64,000 bases of DNA from Ruegeria arenilitoris. Lineage in GTDB: Bacteria > Pseudomonadota > Alphaproteobacteria > Rhodobacterales > Rhodobacteraceae. Location: NCBI RefSeq assembly GCF_013035425.1, contig NZ_WQHX01000008.1:215701-279700 (forward strand), given 5' to 3'. Shown piece by piece: positions 45,939 through 55,722 of this stretch (position 1 is its first letter; every line of letters starts with the position of its first letter). A program made the position numbers and the translations under genes. Below the pieces are notes generated by a model. The model was not told the origin of the DNA and made no database searches. It saw only the letters and a list, made by a program, of their open reading frames with translations.

Positions 45939-46976
45939 ATGAAGAGCGGATTGGAGTTGAAAGAACGGCTGGTGGCCCAAGCCCTGTCGGAGGGGTTTGT
46001 CTCGTGCCGCTTATGTCGGCCATGGGATGTCCCTCATGTTCCAACACAGCTGCAGACGTATCTGGAAAAAGGGTATCATGGGCAGATGACATGGATGGCG
46101 GAGCGTGTTCACTGGCGTGGCGATCCTGCCAAGTTATGGCCCGAGGCCAGGTCCGTAGTTATGTTGGCTGAAAGTTATGCACCCGAGCATGATCCGACCG
46201 AGGTGCTAAACCATCCGGATCTCGGCGCGATATCAGTATACGCCCAGAACAAAGACTACCATGATGTGGTCAAAAAACGACTGAAGCGATTGGCGCGGTG
46301 GCTGATTTCAGAAGCAGGGGGCGAAGTGAAGGTGTTTGTAGACACCGCTCCGGTGCCAGAAAAGGCGTTGGGCCATGCTTCGGGGTTGGGATGGCAAGGG
46401 AAGCACACGAACTTGGTCAGTCGAGAATGGGGAAATTGGGCCTTTTTAGGCTCTGTTTTTACTACATTGGACATACCAGTGGACGTTGCCGAGATTGACC
46501 ACTGCGGATCGTGCCGCGCTTGTTTAAACGCCTGTCCAACGAATGCATTTCCAGCCCCTTATCAGTTAGATGCCCGACGTTGCATCTCATATCTGACGAT
46601 CGAACATAAAGGGCCGGTGGATGCTGAACTCCGTCCCTTGATGGGCAACCGGATTTACGGATGCGACGATTGTTTGGCGGCATGTCCATGGAATAAGTTT
46701 GCGGTCTTGGCCAGCGACATGCGTTATGCAGCGCGAGATGATCTTGCGGCACCAAGTTTGGCGAAACTCGCCAAGCTGGATGACGCTGAATTTCGCAATA
46801 AATTCTCGGGTTCTCCAATCAAACGCATCGGTCGGAATAGGTTTGTTCGCAATGTATTGTACGCGATTGGCAATTCAGGTTTGACTGAATTGCGAGTGAC
46901 AGCGCAAGCATTGTGTGACGATCAGGATCCTGTTGTGGCAGATGCCGCGCGCTGGGCTGTAAGTCAGCTGTCATAA
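45939..46976 (+). CDS. queG: Epoxyqueuosine reductase
   Basis: A 345-residue cobalamin- and iron-sulfur-dependent enzyme for the last step of queuosine synthesis in tRNA. Two ferredoxin-type [4Fe-4S] motifs are visible ([12 protein letters not shown] and [10 protein letters not shown]). The catalytic Asp lies in [14 protein letters not shown], and GWQGKHTNL is family-typical. The C-terminal HEAT-like part is present. The ATG is preferred over a TTG three codons upstream. Confidence 0.94.
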   Translation: MKSGLELKERLVAQALSEGFVSCRLCRPWDVPHVPTQLQTYLEKGYHGQMTWMAERVHWRGDPAKLWPEARSVVMLAESYAPEHDPTEVLNHPDLGAISVYAQNKDYHDVVKKRLKRLARWLISEAGGEVKVFVDTAPVPEKALGHASGLGWQGKHTNLVSREWGNWAFLGSVFTTLDIPVDVAEIDHCGSCRACLNACPTNAFPAPYQLDARRCISYLTIEHKGPVDAELRPLMGNRIYGCDDCLAACPWNKFAVLASDMRYAARDDLAAPSLAKLAKLDDAEFRNKFSGSPIKRIGRNRFVRNVLYAIGNSGLTELRVTAQALCDDQDPVVADAARWAVSQLS

Positions 46977-47003
46977 ACGCCGCAAACAGGCTGGACGCGG
47001 CGT
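46977..47003 (+). terminator. Terminator after queG
   Basis: ACGCCGC (46977-46983) and GCGGCGT (46997-47003) form a 7-bp stem right after the stop codon, followed by ATTTAA. Confidence 0.55.
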
Positions 47004-47047
47004 ATTTAACCGCTACACCCGACGTTAAAGAAGAAATGGAGGGCCCG

Positions 47048-49051
47048 ATGGCTTTGGCTTTGGGTGTTGATACGGGCGGTACTTATACAGATGCCGTTCT
47101 GGTACGGGACGAGAACGAAGTTGTGGCCTCTGCCAAGTCACTAACGACCAGAGAGGATTTGGCAATCGGTGTGGGCAAAGCGATTTCTGCCGTTTTGGAT
47201 GCAGCGAAGGTCCAGCCTGAACAGATTGCGTTGGCGTCCTTGTCGACCACACTTGCAACCAACGCGCTGGTTGAAGGACAGGGTGGACGTGTTGCGCTGA
47301 TATACATCGGTTTCAAAGAAAGTGATCTTGACAGACATGGTTTGAAGGACGCTCTGAAAGGGGACCCGGTATTAGTATTGGGCGGCGGTCACAATCATGC
47401 AGGCAGCGAAGCCGCACCTTTGGACGAAACCGGCCTTTTGAATTTTTTAGACTCTGATTCAGGGGTTTCAGGCTATGCTATTGTCGGGCAGTTTGCGACT
47501 CGAAACCCTGTGCATGAACTTCAGGCCGCGAAAATAATTTCGGATCGGACGGGGGTGCCGGTTACGTGTTCGCACCATCTTTCCGCTAAGCTGAATGGGC
47601 CAAAGCGGGCGGTTACTGCGGTGCTGAATGCCCGATTGATTGGCATGATCGACCGCCTTATCGGGCGGGCGCAGGATAGATTGACTGACTTGGGTATAAC
47701 CGCTCCGATGATGGTGGTGCGCGGCGACGGTGCGCTGATGAGCGCCGAACAGGCGCGTGAGCGACCAATCGAAACCATTCTTAGCGGACCGGCTGCGTCG
47801 ATAGTTGGGGCACGATGGTTGACTGGCGCGCAAAACGCATTGGTGTCGGATATAGGTGGCACAACTACCGATGTCGCGCTGATACGCGATGGGAAACCGG
47901 CCATTGATCCTGCGGGAGCGCAAGTGGGTGGATTTCGCACCATGGTCGAAGCAGTTGCCATGCGGACCTACGGTTTGGGCGGCGACAGTCAGGTTCATGT
48001 CGTTACAGAAGGACTGCAAGGTGGGGTACTTCTTGGCCCACGTCGCGTACTGCCAGTTTCGTTAATCGCCATTGAAGCACCTGAGATCGTGCATTCTGCT
48101 TTGGATCAACAACTTCAGGCGACAACTGCGGGTGAGCACGACACCCGGTTTGCGCGCAGGGTACCCGGTATCCCAACAGACGGCGCTGGAGAACGGGAAG
48201 AAAGGTTGCTTGCACGAATCGGTGATCAGGTTTTGCCGCTCGATCAACTATTGCGGACCCGAATGGAGTACGCTGCTTTGAACCGGTTGGTGGACAGGGG
48301 GATAGTGCAGGTGTCTGGCATCACTCCATCTGATGCCAGCCACGTTTTGGGCCGCCTTTCCGAATGGGACGAGAAAGCAGCCCACAAAGCACTCGAACTT
48401 GTTGCACGCAAAAGAGTGGGATCAGGAGATCCATTGGCAGCATCACCAGAAAAGCTGGCTCAGATGATTGTGGATCAGCTTACGGAACAAACGTCTATTG
48501 CCTTATTAGAGACTGCTTTCTCGGAAGAGTTTGAAAAATTTTCGCTGTCTCCTAAAGAATTGGCGCACCACGTCCTGACAAGACGAGGGCTGGCAAAACA
48601 CCGGGGCCTGCTTGCGCTGGATGCTGCGTTGAATGTCGATGTAGTGGGGTTAGGGGCGTCTGCTCTCAGTTATTATCCTGCTGTCGGAAAGAGGCTGCAT
48701 TGCCAGATGATCCTACCGGATCATGCAGGGGTAGCCAACGCAATTGGAGCTGTCGTTGGTAGGGTGACGCTACGAAGATCGGGAACAGTTACATCGCCTT
48801 CCGAAGGGAGTTTCCGGGTTCATCTGGAAGACGGTCCGCAGGATTTTTCCGACGTACAGGAAGCATTAGAGCTTCTAACGAGCGTTCTGCGGCGCGATGC
48901 TGAGAACGCTGTGAAAGAGGCCGGAGCCGAAGATATTCGCATGACAGTGGCCCAAGATATTCGAACTGCAAGTGTCGAAGCGCGGGAAGTTTTCGTAGAG
49001 GCGCTGATTACCGTCGAAGCTAGCGGCCGGCCTCGGGTTGCCTTGGGCTAG
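47048..49051 (+). CDS. Hydantoinase/oxoprolinase family protein (HyuA-like)
   Basis: A 667-residue protein of the hydantoinase A/5-oxoprolinase family. The N-terminal ATPase fold starts LALGVDTGGTYTDAVLV, with SLSTTLATNALVEGQGG and DIGGTTTDVALIRDGKP as further nucleotide-binding blocks. Such enzymes hydrolyse cyclic amides with ATP, usually with a HyuB partner. No hyuB gene is next to it, so the substrate is open. The start at MALALG is chosen because GGAGGG sits at correct distance before it. Confidence 0.85.
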   Translation: MALALGVDTGGTYTDAVLVRDENEVVASAKSLTTREDLAIGVGKAISAVLDAAKVQPEQIALASLSTTLATNALVEGQGGRVALIYIGFKESDLDRHGLKDALKGDPVLVLGGGHNHAGSEAAPLDETGLLNFLDSDSGVSGYAIVGQFATRNPVHELQAAKIISDRTGVPVTCSHHLSAKLNGPKRAVTAVLNARLIGMIDRLIGRAQDRLTDLGITAPMMVVRGDGALMSAEQARERPIETILSGPAASIVGARWLTGAQNALVSDIGGTTTDVALIRDGKPAIDPAGAQVGGFRTMVEAVAMRTYGLGGDSQVHVVTEGLQGGVLLGPRRVLPVSLIAIEAPEIVHSALDQQLQATTAGEHDTRFARRVPGIPTDGAGEREERLLARIGDQVLPLDQLLRTRMEYAALNRLVDRGIVQVSGITPSDASHVLGRLSEWDEKAAHKALELVARKRVGSGDPLAASPEKLAQMIVDQLTEQTSIALLETAFSEEFEKFSLSPKELAHHVLTRRGLAKHRGLLALDAALNVDVVGLGASALSYYPAVGKRLHCQMILPDHAGVANAIGAVVGRVTLRRSGTVTSPSEGSFRVHLEDGPQDFSDVQEALELLTSVLRRDAENAVKEAGAEDIRMTVAQDIRTASVEAREVFVEALITVEASGRPRVALG

Positions 49052-49075
49052 CGCCCCTATCTTGCAAGGGGCGCT
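49050..49075. terminator. Bidirectional terminator between the HyuA-like gene and msrA
   Basis: AGCGCCCCT (49050-49058) and AGGGGCGCT (49067-49075) are perfect 9-bp complements around an 8-base loop. The two genes converge here. Confidence 0.7.
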
Positions 49076-49079
49076 TGTA

Positions 49080-49592
49080 TTATTCAGCTGCGCTTGATCG
49101 TTTGGGCACAACCCAGTCGGCTCGGGGGAAATGACAGGTATAGCCGTTGGGAATTCTGACCAAATAGTCCTGATGCTCAGGTTCGGCCTCCCAGAAATCG
49201 CCAACTGGCTCGACTTCGGTAACTACTTTACCCGGCCATAAGCCACTAGCGTCAACATCTGCTATTGTGTCATCAGCGACTTGTTTCTGTGCGTCGTCCG
49301 AATAGTAGATCGCTGAGCGGTAGCTCATGCCGATGTCATTGCCTTGGCGATTCACCGTAGTTGGATCGTGGATCTGGAAGAAAAATTCCAGAAGTTCACG
49401 ATAAGTGATTTCAGAGGGGTCGAACCAAATCTCGATCCCTTCCGCATGGGTGCCGTGGTTGCGATAAGTGGCATTTGGCACATCGCCACCAGTATATCCG
49501 ACGCGGGTGCGTTTCACCCCGGGTAGCTTACGGATCAGGTCTTGCATTCCCCAGAAGCAGCCACCAGCCAGAACAGCGCGTTGTTCGGTCAT
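49080..49592 (-). CDS. msrA: Peptide methionine-S-sulfoxide reductase A
   Basis: A 170-residue enzyme reducing the S form of methionine sulfoxide. The active-site motif GGCFWGMQD has the catalytic Cys12, and [21 protein letters not shown] is family-typical. It overlaps the end of msrB by ATGA, so both are co-translated. Confidence 0.96.
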   Translation of the reverse strand: MTEQRAVLAGGCFWGMQDLIRKLPGVKRTRVGYTGGDVPNATYRNHGTHAEGIEIWFDPSEITYRELLEFFFQIHDPTTVNRQGNDIGMSYRSAIYYSDDAQKQVADDTIADVDASGLWPGKVVTEVEPVGDFWEAEPEHQDYLVRIPNGYTCHFPRADWVVPKRSSAAE

Positions 49593-50038
49593 TGGATTTC
49601 CTCCACATGGATCAAATATTCACCGTAGCCTTCGGCCTCCATCTCGTCGCGATGAACGAACCGCAAAGCCGCGGAATTGATGCAGTAACGTAGCCCGCCA
49701 TGTTCGTGTGGGCCGTCAGGAAAAACATGCCCAAGGTGGCTATCCGCAAATTTAGAGCGAACTTCTGTCCGGATCATACCAAGCGAATGGTCTTGAAGTT
49801 CCTCGACATGCTCGTGAACAATCGGCTTGGTAAAGCTGGGCCAACCGCATCCGGATTCGTATTTGTGAGTCGAGGCAAAAAGCGGTTCTCCGGAAACGAT
49901 GTCCACATAAATCCCCGGTTCCTTGTTATTCAACAACTTACCCGTTCCGGGTCGTTCGGTACCGCTGCGTTGTGTGACGTGAAATTCTTCGGGAGAGAGG
50001 GCTGCAATGGCCTCGGGGTCCTTGGTGTAACGGGTCAT
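49589..50038 (-). CDS. msrB: Peptide methionine-R-sulfoxide reductase B
   Basis: A 149-residue MsrB, first gene of the msrBA pair. It has [23 protein letters not shown] and the catalytic Cys in [14 protein letters not shown]. The CxxC pairs that hold zinc in many MsrB proteins are absent, so this is the zinc-free form. It reduces the R form of methionine sulfoxide. Confidence 0.95.
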   Translation of the reverse strand: MTRYTKDPEAIAALSPEEFHVTQRSGTERPGTGKLLNNKEPGIYVDIVSGEPLFASTHKYESGCGWPSFTKPIVHEHVEELQDHSLGMIRTEVRSKFADSHLGHVFPDGPHEHGGLRYCINSAALRFVHRDEMEAEGYGEYLIHVEEIQ

Positions 50039-50181
50039 GGCTCCTCCGGTGATGATCCAATTGTCCTACTAATTTGGTATATTCCGGCGAAAATCAAAGT
50101 CATATTGCAAGCATTTTCCACGGATTTGCGGTGATCTGCCAGCCAATTTGGCGCGTATTAACATATAAAGGAGGTAACGAA

Positions 50182-50703
50182 ATGCTCAGACTGCTTCTAC
50201 TGACCGCGTTGTTGTTGCTTGCCCGTATCGTTCAGGCAGCTCCGCTAACTGGTACTTTCGAGTCAATAGACGGCGGAACGCTGTCTATCGAAGATTGGAG
50301 GGGGCAACCAATCCTGGTCGTAAACACAGCTTCCCAGTGTGGTTTCACAGGTCAGTATTCGGCGTTGCAAAACCTGCACGAAACGTACTCGGAACAAGGC
50401 CTTGTCGTCCTTGCGGTTCCTTCGGACTCGTTCAAACAAGAATTGGCGTCGGCTGAAGAAGTGAAACGCTTCTGTGAAGTCAATTTTGGGCTGACACTTC
50501 CAATGACCGAAATAACGCCCGTCAAAGGTGAAAATGCTCACCCTTTTTACAAAGCGGTTGCTGATCAGACTGGCTTTGCACCAGCATGGAACTTTAACAA
50601 AATTCTGATCGATTCAGAGGGATCGGTTATTGCGACCTGGGGAGCGAATACCAAACCTAATTCACGAAAAGTTGTGCGTCAGATCGAGGCTTTGCTGCGC
50701 TGA
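50182..50703 (+). CDS. Exported glutathione peroxidase-family protein
   Basis: A 173-residue thiol peroxidase with a signal peptide (LRLLLLTALLLLARIVQAAPL). The catalytic Cys53 is in NTASQCGFTGQYSAL, and the WNFNKILID block holds the conserved Trp and Asn. It is a cysteine, not selenocysteine, enzyme. Export to the periplasm is unusual but known. It starts at an ATG behind AAAGGAGGTAACGA, and its 3' end overlaps the convergent transporter gene by 25 bases. Confidence 0.88.
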   Translation: MLRLLLLTALLLLARIVQAAPLTGTFESIDGGTLSIEDWRGQPILVVNTASQCGFTGQYSALQNLHETYSEQGLVVLAVPSDSFKQELASAEEVKRFCEVNFGLTLPMTEITPVKGENAHPFYKAVADQTGFAPAWNFNKILIDSEGSVIATWGANTKPNSRKVVRQIEALLR

Positions 50704-51566
50704 ACTGGTTGCCTGGACAGTTGAACCGCTAAAATACCCACCGTCGTTATGGCGACACCCACGGCGTCAAGGTACCCGAGTGTTTCGCCGAGAAGCAGAG
50801 CGGCAATCGTGACGCCAAAGACCGGGTTCAAAAAGTGGAAAGTTGCCGCGCGAATGGCACCGATCCGATTGAGAAGCTGAAACCAAATGAGTGTGGCAAG
50901 CAGGCCCGGGAACAAGATTGTGTAGGTAAATGCTGTCATCCACTGCAAGTTTGGCCGGATGTAAATCGTTTCAAAAACCGGCGCCGCTAAGAAAAGCACA
51001 GCTGACCCTATGATCATTTGAAGCCCAACAACCATCATGAAATTGCCACCGGAGGTAGCGCTGCGCACGGCCAGTGTGGCAAATGCCAATGCCAATGCTC
51101 CTATGCCGCACAAAGCGACTCCGAACAGGTCGACACCTGAACTGATCCGATTACCCATGATCAATGCGACCCCGGCGAATCCAGCAATCAAACCAGCAAC
51201 GCCTAACGGGCGCAGTTTTTCTTTGAGAAATAGCCAGCTTGCCAGAGCGACAAGCAACGGCATTGTGGATGCTACTATCGCCGCGACCGAAGCTTCGACT
51301 GTTTGCATGGCATAGAAATTCAGACCCAAGTAAAGGGCGTTCTGGCAAATTCCAAATAGGATTGTTGCCCGCCACTGGTCGCGAGTCAGATTCCAATTCT
51401 GACCCATAGCGCGCGCTATTGCGATGCCGATTAGACCAGATATGAGAAATCTGAGCGCCAGCGAGAACAGAGGAGAAGCGTCCGCCACTATGATCCGGGC
51501 CGACGTAAAGGCTGAGGACCAGATAAGGGCAAAAACCAACCCCATACCGATGGCACGCAGATCCAT
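50679..51566 (-). CDS. DMT-superfamily (EamA) transporter
   Basis: A 295-residue inner-membrane protein with ten predicted helices in two EamA repeats (GLVFALIWSSAFTSARI, then SVAAIVASTMPLLVALASWLFLKEKL; and later ATFHFLNPVFGVTIAALLLGETL). The substrate is unknown; the family exports or imports small metabolites. The ATG after CGGGAGTCTCAG is chosen. Confidence 0.88.
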   Translation of the reverse strand: MDLRAIGMGLVFALIWSSAFTSARIIVADASPLFSLALRFLISGLIGIAIARAMGQNWNLTRDQWRATILFGICQNALYLGLNFYAMQTVEASVAAIVASTMPLLVALASWLFLKEKLRPLGVAGLIAGFAGVALIMGNRISSGVDLFGVALCGIGALALAFATLAVRSATSGGNFMMVVGLQMIIGSAVLFLAAPVFETIYIRPNLQWMTAFTYTILFPGLLATLIWFQLLNRIGAIRAATFHFLNPVFGVTIAALLLGETLGYLDAVGVAITTVGILAVQLSRQPVQRSKASI

Positions 51567-51846
51567 CTGAGACTCCCGAGAAATTCCAGGGGACTGTTTC
51601 CCATTTTCAGTAGGGTCGCAAGCGTCAATCTGAGGCATAGTGACCGGGCTGTTGACGTTTTCGATTGTTAATGAGGTGTGTCAGTATGGTGGAGTAATAT
51701 TTGAGCGGATTTCTTGGCGCGTGGTCCTGCAAAACACCAACCAACCAAACGTTGGTAGGCAGGTGCGTTACAAAACTCATGGAATTTGGATGTTTCGGTG
51801 TCGGCTGTTTCGTCAGTTAATTCTCAGCTTCTGTCATGCATGGAAA

Positions 51847-51870
51847 AGGGGCCACCCGACGGCAGCCCCT
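51847..51870 (-). terminator. Terminator after the HU gene
   Basis: AGGGGC at 51847-51852 pairs with GCCCCT at 51865-51870, extended inward by wobble pairs. On the minus strand it is followed by TTTT, a typical factor-independent terminator. Confidence 0.7.
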
Positions 51871-51892
51871 GAACGCTTTCGTAGAAAACGAA

Positions 51893-52180
51893 TTAGCCGT
51901 TTACGCTGTCTTTCAACGCCTTTGCGATAGTCATCTTGACCACCTTATCGGCTTCTTTTTTGAACTGTTCGCCTGTGGCTGGGTTGCGCACCATACGCTC
52001 TGGGCGCTCGCGGCAGTAGATTTTACCGACGCCAGGCAGGGTCACTGCACCGCCCGCCGACACTTCGCGAGTGATCAGGCCGGTCATGGCCTCCAGCGCG
52101 GCGTTTGCGGACTTCTTGTCGGTTCCCATTTCCTCAGCGAGAGCAGCAACCAGCTGAGTCTTTGTCATAGGCTTTGCCAT
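51893..52180 (-). CDS. HU-family DNA-binding protein
   Basis: A 95-residue histone-like protein. It has the family's N-terminal helices (TKTQLVAALAEEMGTDKKSANAALEAM) and the DNA-binding arm region (GKIYCRERPERMVRNPATGEQFK). The arm has a Cys and the classic RNPxTGE motif. It compacts and bends DNA. Single gene with its own terminator. Confidence 0.95.
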   Translation of the reverse strand: MAKPMTKTQLVAALAEEMGTDKKSANAALEAMTGLITREVSAGGAVTLPGVGKIYCRERPERMVRNPATGEQFKKEADKVVKMTIAKALKDSVNG

Positions 52181-52310
52181 TTCTTGGTCTCCTTAACGTG
52201 CCCGATAGATAGGGCCTCACCGCGTAACTTTAACGGGATATTGTGGTCAAACACAACGAATAGTAGCGCCAAAAACCATAAAAATATGGGGAAATCGTTG
52301 CTTTTTTACG

Positions 52311-53774
52311 TCAGAGAAAGGCAGTTTCGTCAAAAGAACGCAATTTCCGACTGTGCAGACGCTCTAGGGGCATGCCGCGAAGGTGCTCCATCGCGCGAAT
52401 TCCAATCGCTAAATGGCGGCTTACCTGAGTTGTGTAAAAGGATGAAGCCATGCCTGGCAATTTCAGTTCTCCGTGCAGTGGTTTGTCTGAAACACAAAGC
52501 AATGTCCCATAGGGAACGCGAAAACGATAGCCATTTGCGGCGATCGTCGCGCTCTCCATATCCAACGCAATCGCGCGCGATTGGCTGAGCCGTTGCACTG
52601 GTCCGGACTGGTCGCGAAGTTCCCAGTTGCGGTTGTCAACCGAAGCAACAGTACCGGTACGCATTATACGCTTAAGTTCGTAACCCTCCAGTTCGGTTAC
52701 TTCTGCCACTGCGCGTTCCAGTGCGACTTGAACCTCAGCCAGAGGCGGGATAGGAACCCAAACCGGTAAATCGTCGTCCAGAACCTTGTCCTCGCGCAGA
52801 TAAGCGTGGGCCAGGACAAAGTCGCCCAATGCCTGCGTATTCCGCAGACCTGCGCAATGTCCGACCATCAACCAAGCGTGTGGGCGCAAAACTGCAATGT
52901 GGTCTGTTGCGGTTTTGGCATTCGAAGGTCCAACGCCAATGTTGACCAATGTGATACCGGATCCGTCAGCACGCTTTAGGTGGTAGGTCGGCATTTGAGG
53001 CAGCTTTAACGGCTGTTCGAGCTTTTGGTTAGGTTCAGATATTTCCACATTTCCGGTTGAAACAAAGCTGGTGTAGCCACTGTCGGGGTCGGCGAGTTGC
53101 TCACGAGCATAATTTTCGAACTCGGACACGTAAAACTGATAGTTTGTAAACAGGACATGGTTTTGGAAGTGGCTGGGGTCGGTCGCCGTATAATGAGCAA
53201 GCCTTGCCAGCGAATAGTCGACGCGCTGAGCGGTAAACAGAGATAACGGACCCACACTGTCTTCGCCGTCGTAAACTCCGTTTACGATGTCATCATTGGT
53301 GGTAGTCAGATCAGGAACATCAAAGACATCGCGCAACGTGAAACCAGCTGCGCCCTGATGCGGAACGTGAAGACCCGGATTATTGGCAACCGCGAAATGA
53401 ACCGGGATTGGTGTATCTGACGCACCGATTGAAACCGGTTGATCATGATTTTTGATCAACAAAGCAATCTGTTGGGTCAGGTAAGATCTGAACAGATCCG
53501 GTCTTGTTACCGTTGTTGCATGAACGCCTGGTTCCGAGACGTGACCGAAACTCAAGCGGCTATCTACCTGAGCGTATGATGATGTTTTAATTCGAATCTC
53601 CGGGTAATAGGCTCTAAACCGAAGGTTTGGAGCGTCCTCGTCCATTGACTTAGCAAAGTTTTCGCACAAAAAACGGGTCGCTGATTGATACAATTCTTCG
53701 AGACGGGCAACCGCTGCACCCGGATCGGTGAACTGTGCAGATTTGGGAATGTCGGGCGTTACAATTTTTGTCAT
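52311..53774 (-). CDS. amn: AMP nucleosidase
   Basis: A 487-residue enzyme splitting AMP into adenine and ribose 5-phosphate. The N-terminal AMP-nucleosidase-specific domain is followed by the phosphorylase-fold domain (GVGPSNAKTATDHIAVLRPHAWLMVGHCAGL, then ALDMESATIAANGYRFRVPYGTLLCVSDKP). The length matches the family. Its start overlaps the stop of ade by ATGA, linking the enzyme to the one that uses its product. Confidence 0.95.
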   Translation of the reverse strand: MTKIVTPDIPKSAQFTDPGAAVARLEELYQSATRFLCENFAKSMDEDAPNLRFRAYYPEIRIKTSSYAQVDSRLSFGHVSEPGVHATTVTRPDLFRSYLTQQIALLIKNHDQPVSIGASDTPIPVHFAVANNPGLHVPHQGAAGFTLRDVFDVPDLTTTNDDIVNGVYDGEDSVGPLSLFTAQRVDYSLARLAHYTATDPSHFQNHVLFTNYQFYVSEFENYAREQLADPDSGYTSFVSTGNVEISEPNQKLEQPLKLPQMPTYHLKRADGSGITLVNIGVGPSNAKTATDHIAVLRPHAWLMVGHCAGLRNTQALGDFVLAHAYLREDKVLDDDLPVWVPIPPLAEVQVALERAVAEVTELEGYELKRIMRTGTVASVDNRNWELRDQSGPVQRLSQSRAIALDMESATIAANGYRFRVPYGTLLCVSDKPLHGELKLPGMASSFYTTQVSRHLAIGIRAMEHLRGMPLERLHSRKLRSFDETAFL

Positions 53775-55573
53775 GCTAGCGGTTCCAAAAGATCAATCTT
53801 TTCAAATGTGCGGACATCCACCAGCCCAATGTCTGAAATCCGCAGCTCGGGGATTACGACAAGCGCCAGCAGAGAATGTTGCATGTACGCGTTGTTGAGG
53901 CGGCAACCGCAGGCTTGCATGGCCGCGACCATGTTTTCGGCTTTGGCTGCGACTTCGGCGGCGGGGCTGTCGGACATTAGACCAGCGACCGGAAGCTCGA
54001 CCAAAGCAAGTTCTTGCCCGTCGCGGAAAATAGTGATGCCGCCGCCCACTTCGGCCAATCGGTTAGCGGCCATCGCCATTTGTTTGCGGTCGGTGCCTAC
54101 GACGATCATGTGGTGGCTGTCATGTGCCACTGTCGAGGCCATTGCCATTTTGCCTTGATACCCAAAACCTGAGACAAAGGCGTTGGTTACACCTCCGGTC
54201 GCACGGTGCCGCTCGACCAAGGCAATTTGGCAAACCTCATTCTCGCCCTCGACCAAACCCTCGATGATCGGCAGTTCCGCTTTCAATGCTTTGGTCGGTG
54301 CCTGATTTTCTACGACCCCGATGACATTGGCCTTCACCCGGTTAGCTCCGATTGGAGCCGCAATTTCAAAATCTGAAGAAGTCAGCCTATGACCCAGATG
54401 CACGGTATTTCGTGCGGACCCCGGCCAGTCCAGATGAGGGCAATCGACGGCGATCGCGCCGTCTTGGGCCACTATCTGACCGCGCGCAATAACTGTCTCA
54501 ATTGGTAATTTGGTCAAATCCGAGCTGAGAATCACGTCAGCCCTTCGCCCAGGGGTTATGGATCCGATCTCCCGTTCCAAACCAAAATGGGTGGCGGGAT
54601 TAATTGTCGCCATTTGTATAGCGACCAGCGGATCGCAGCCACATGCGATGGCATGCCGAACTACCCGATTCATATGCCCTTCGTTGACCAGCGTACCTGA
54701 ATGGCAATCATCGGTACAAAGAATAAAGCTGCGGGGGTCCAATCCTTTTTCGGTCACCGCAGTGACCTGGCTTTCTACGTCATACCAGGCCGAGCCCAGT
54801 CGCATCATCATTCGCATCCCTTGGCGGACCCGCGCAATGGCATCTTCCTCACATGTACCTTCGTGATCGTCCGCGGGGCCACCCGCAACATAGGCCGAGA
54901 AATCAGACCCTAATTCAGGTGAAGCGTAGTGACCGCCAACGACCTTTCCCGCATTCTGAGTAGCTGCGATTTCTGCCAGCATCTTGGCATCGCCATTAAT
55001 GACACCCGGGAAATTCATCATCTCGCCCAGCCCGATTATGCCGGGCCAATGCATGGCCTCTGCGACATCCTCGGGTGTTATTTCATAGCCGGTCGTTTCC
55101 AGACCGGGCGCGGATGGCGCACATGACGGCATCTGAGTGAATATGTTCACCGGTTGCATCATGGCTTCGTCATGCATCATGCGTACGCCATCCAGCCCAA
55201 GGACATTCGCGATTTCATGGGGGTCTGTGAACATGGAGGTCGTGCCATGAGGGATTACTGCACGCGCAAATTCGGCAGGGGTTAACATGCCCGATTCAAT
55301 ATGCATGTGCCCATCACACAAACCCGGTATCATATAGCGCCCGCGTGCCTCAATAGTCTCGGTATTTGGGCCAATGCAGTGCCTTGCATCTGGACCAACA
55401 AACGCAATGCGCCCTTCTGCAATTGCTATGTCATGGTCGGGCAACAACTCGCGGCTGTGTACATTTACCCAGACGCCGCCGCGAATAACCATGTCGGCGG
55501 CATCCCGGCCTGCGGCGACAGCGATCAAGCGATAGGCGGAGTCGGGCCAACTGGGGAGAGGTACAATTTCCAT
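53771..55573 (-). CDS. ade: Adenine deaminase
   Basis: A metal-dependent amidohydrolase of 600 residues converting adenine to hypoxanthine and ammonia. The metal-binding block GLCDGHMHIESGML and CTDDCHSGTLVNEGHMNRVVR are clear. The C-terminal adenine-deaminase domain is complete (VAHDSHHMIVVGTDRKQM). It is translated together with amn, so AMP is taken through adenine to hypoxanthine. The ATG at 55573 is chosen over an upstream ATG. Confidence 0.94.
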   Translation of the reverse strand: MEIVPLPSWPDSAYRLIAVAAGRDAADMVIRGGVWVNVHSRELLPDHDIAIAEGRIAFVGPDARHCIGPNTETIEARGRYMIPGLCDGHMHIESGMLTPAEFARAVIPHGTTSMFTDPHEIANVLGLDGVRMMHDEAMMQPVNIFTQMPSCAPSAPGLETTGYEITPEDVAEAMHWPGIIGLGEMMNFPGVINGDAKMLAEIAATQNAGKVVGGHYASPELGSDFSAYVAGGPADDHEGTCEEDAIARVRQGMRMMMRLGSAWYDVESQVTAVTEKGLDPRSFILCTDDCHSGTLVNEGHMNRVVRHAIACGCDPLVAIQMATINPATHFGLEREIGSITPGRRADVILSSDLTKLPIETVIARGQIVAQDGAIAVDCPHLDWPGSARNTVHLGHRLTSSDFEIAAPIGANRVKANVIGVVENQAPTKALKAELPIIEGLVEGENEVCQIALVERHRATGGVTNAFVSGFGYQGKMAMASTVAHDSHHMIVVGTDRKQMAMAANRLAEVGGGITIFRDGQELALVELPVAGLMSDSPAAEVAAKAENMVAAMQACGCRLNNAYMQHSLLALVVIPELRISDIGLVDVRTFEKIDLLEPLA

Positions 55574-55722
55574 GGCCCAACTTTCACCAATGTGTGAAAA
55601 GGTGCAACCCCGCAAAATGGGTATCATTAAACCATCATGAAGTGCTGACTCTGGTGGTGCTTTGGCACGCTGTCAAAGGCCAGTGTCCGGCTGGCGCAAG
55701 CCCCGAAAAGTTCCGAAAATGA

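Noticed and set aside
47048..49051. A HyuA-HyuB hydantoinase operon
   Set aside because: No hyuB-like gene is next to it; the following genes are convergent msrA and msrB.
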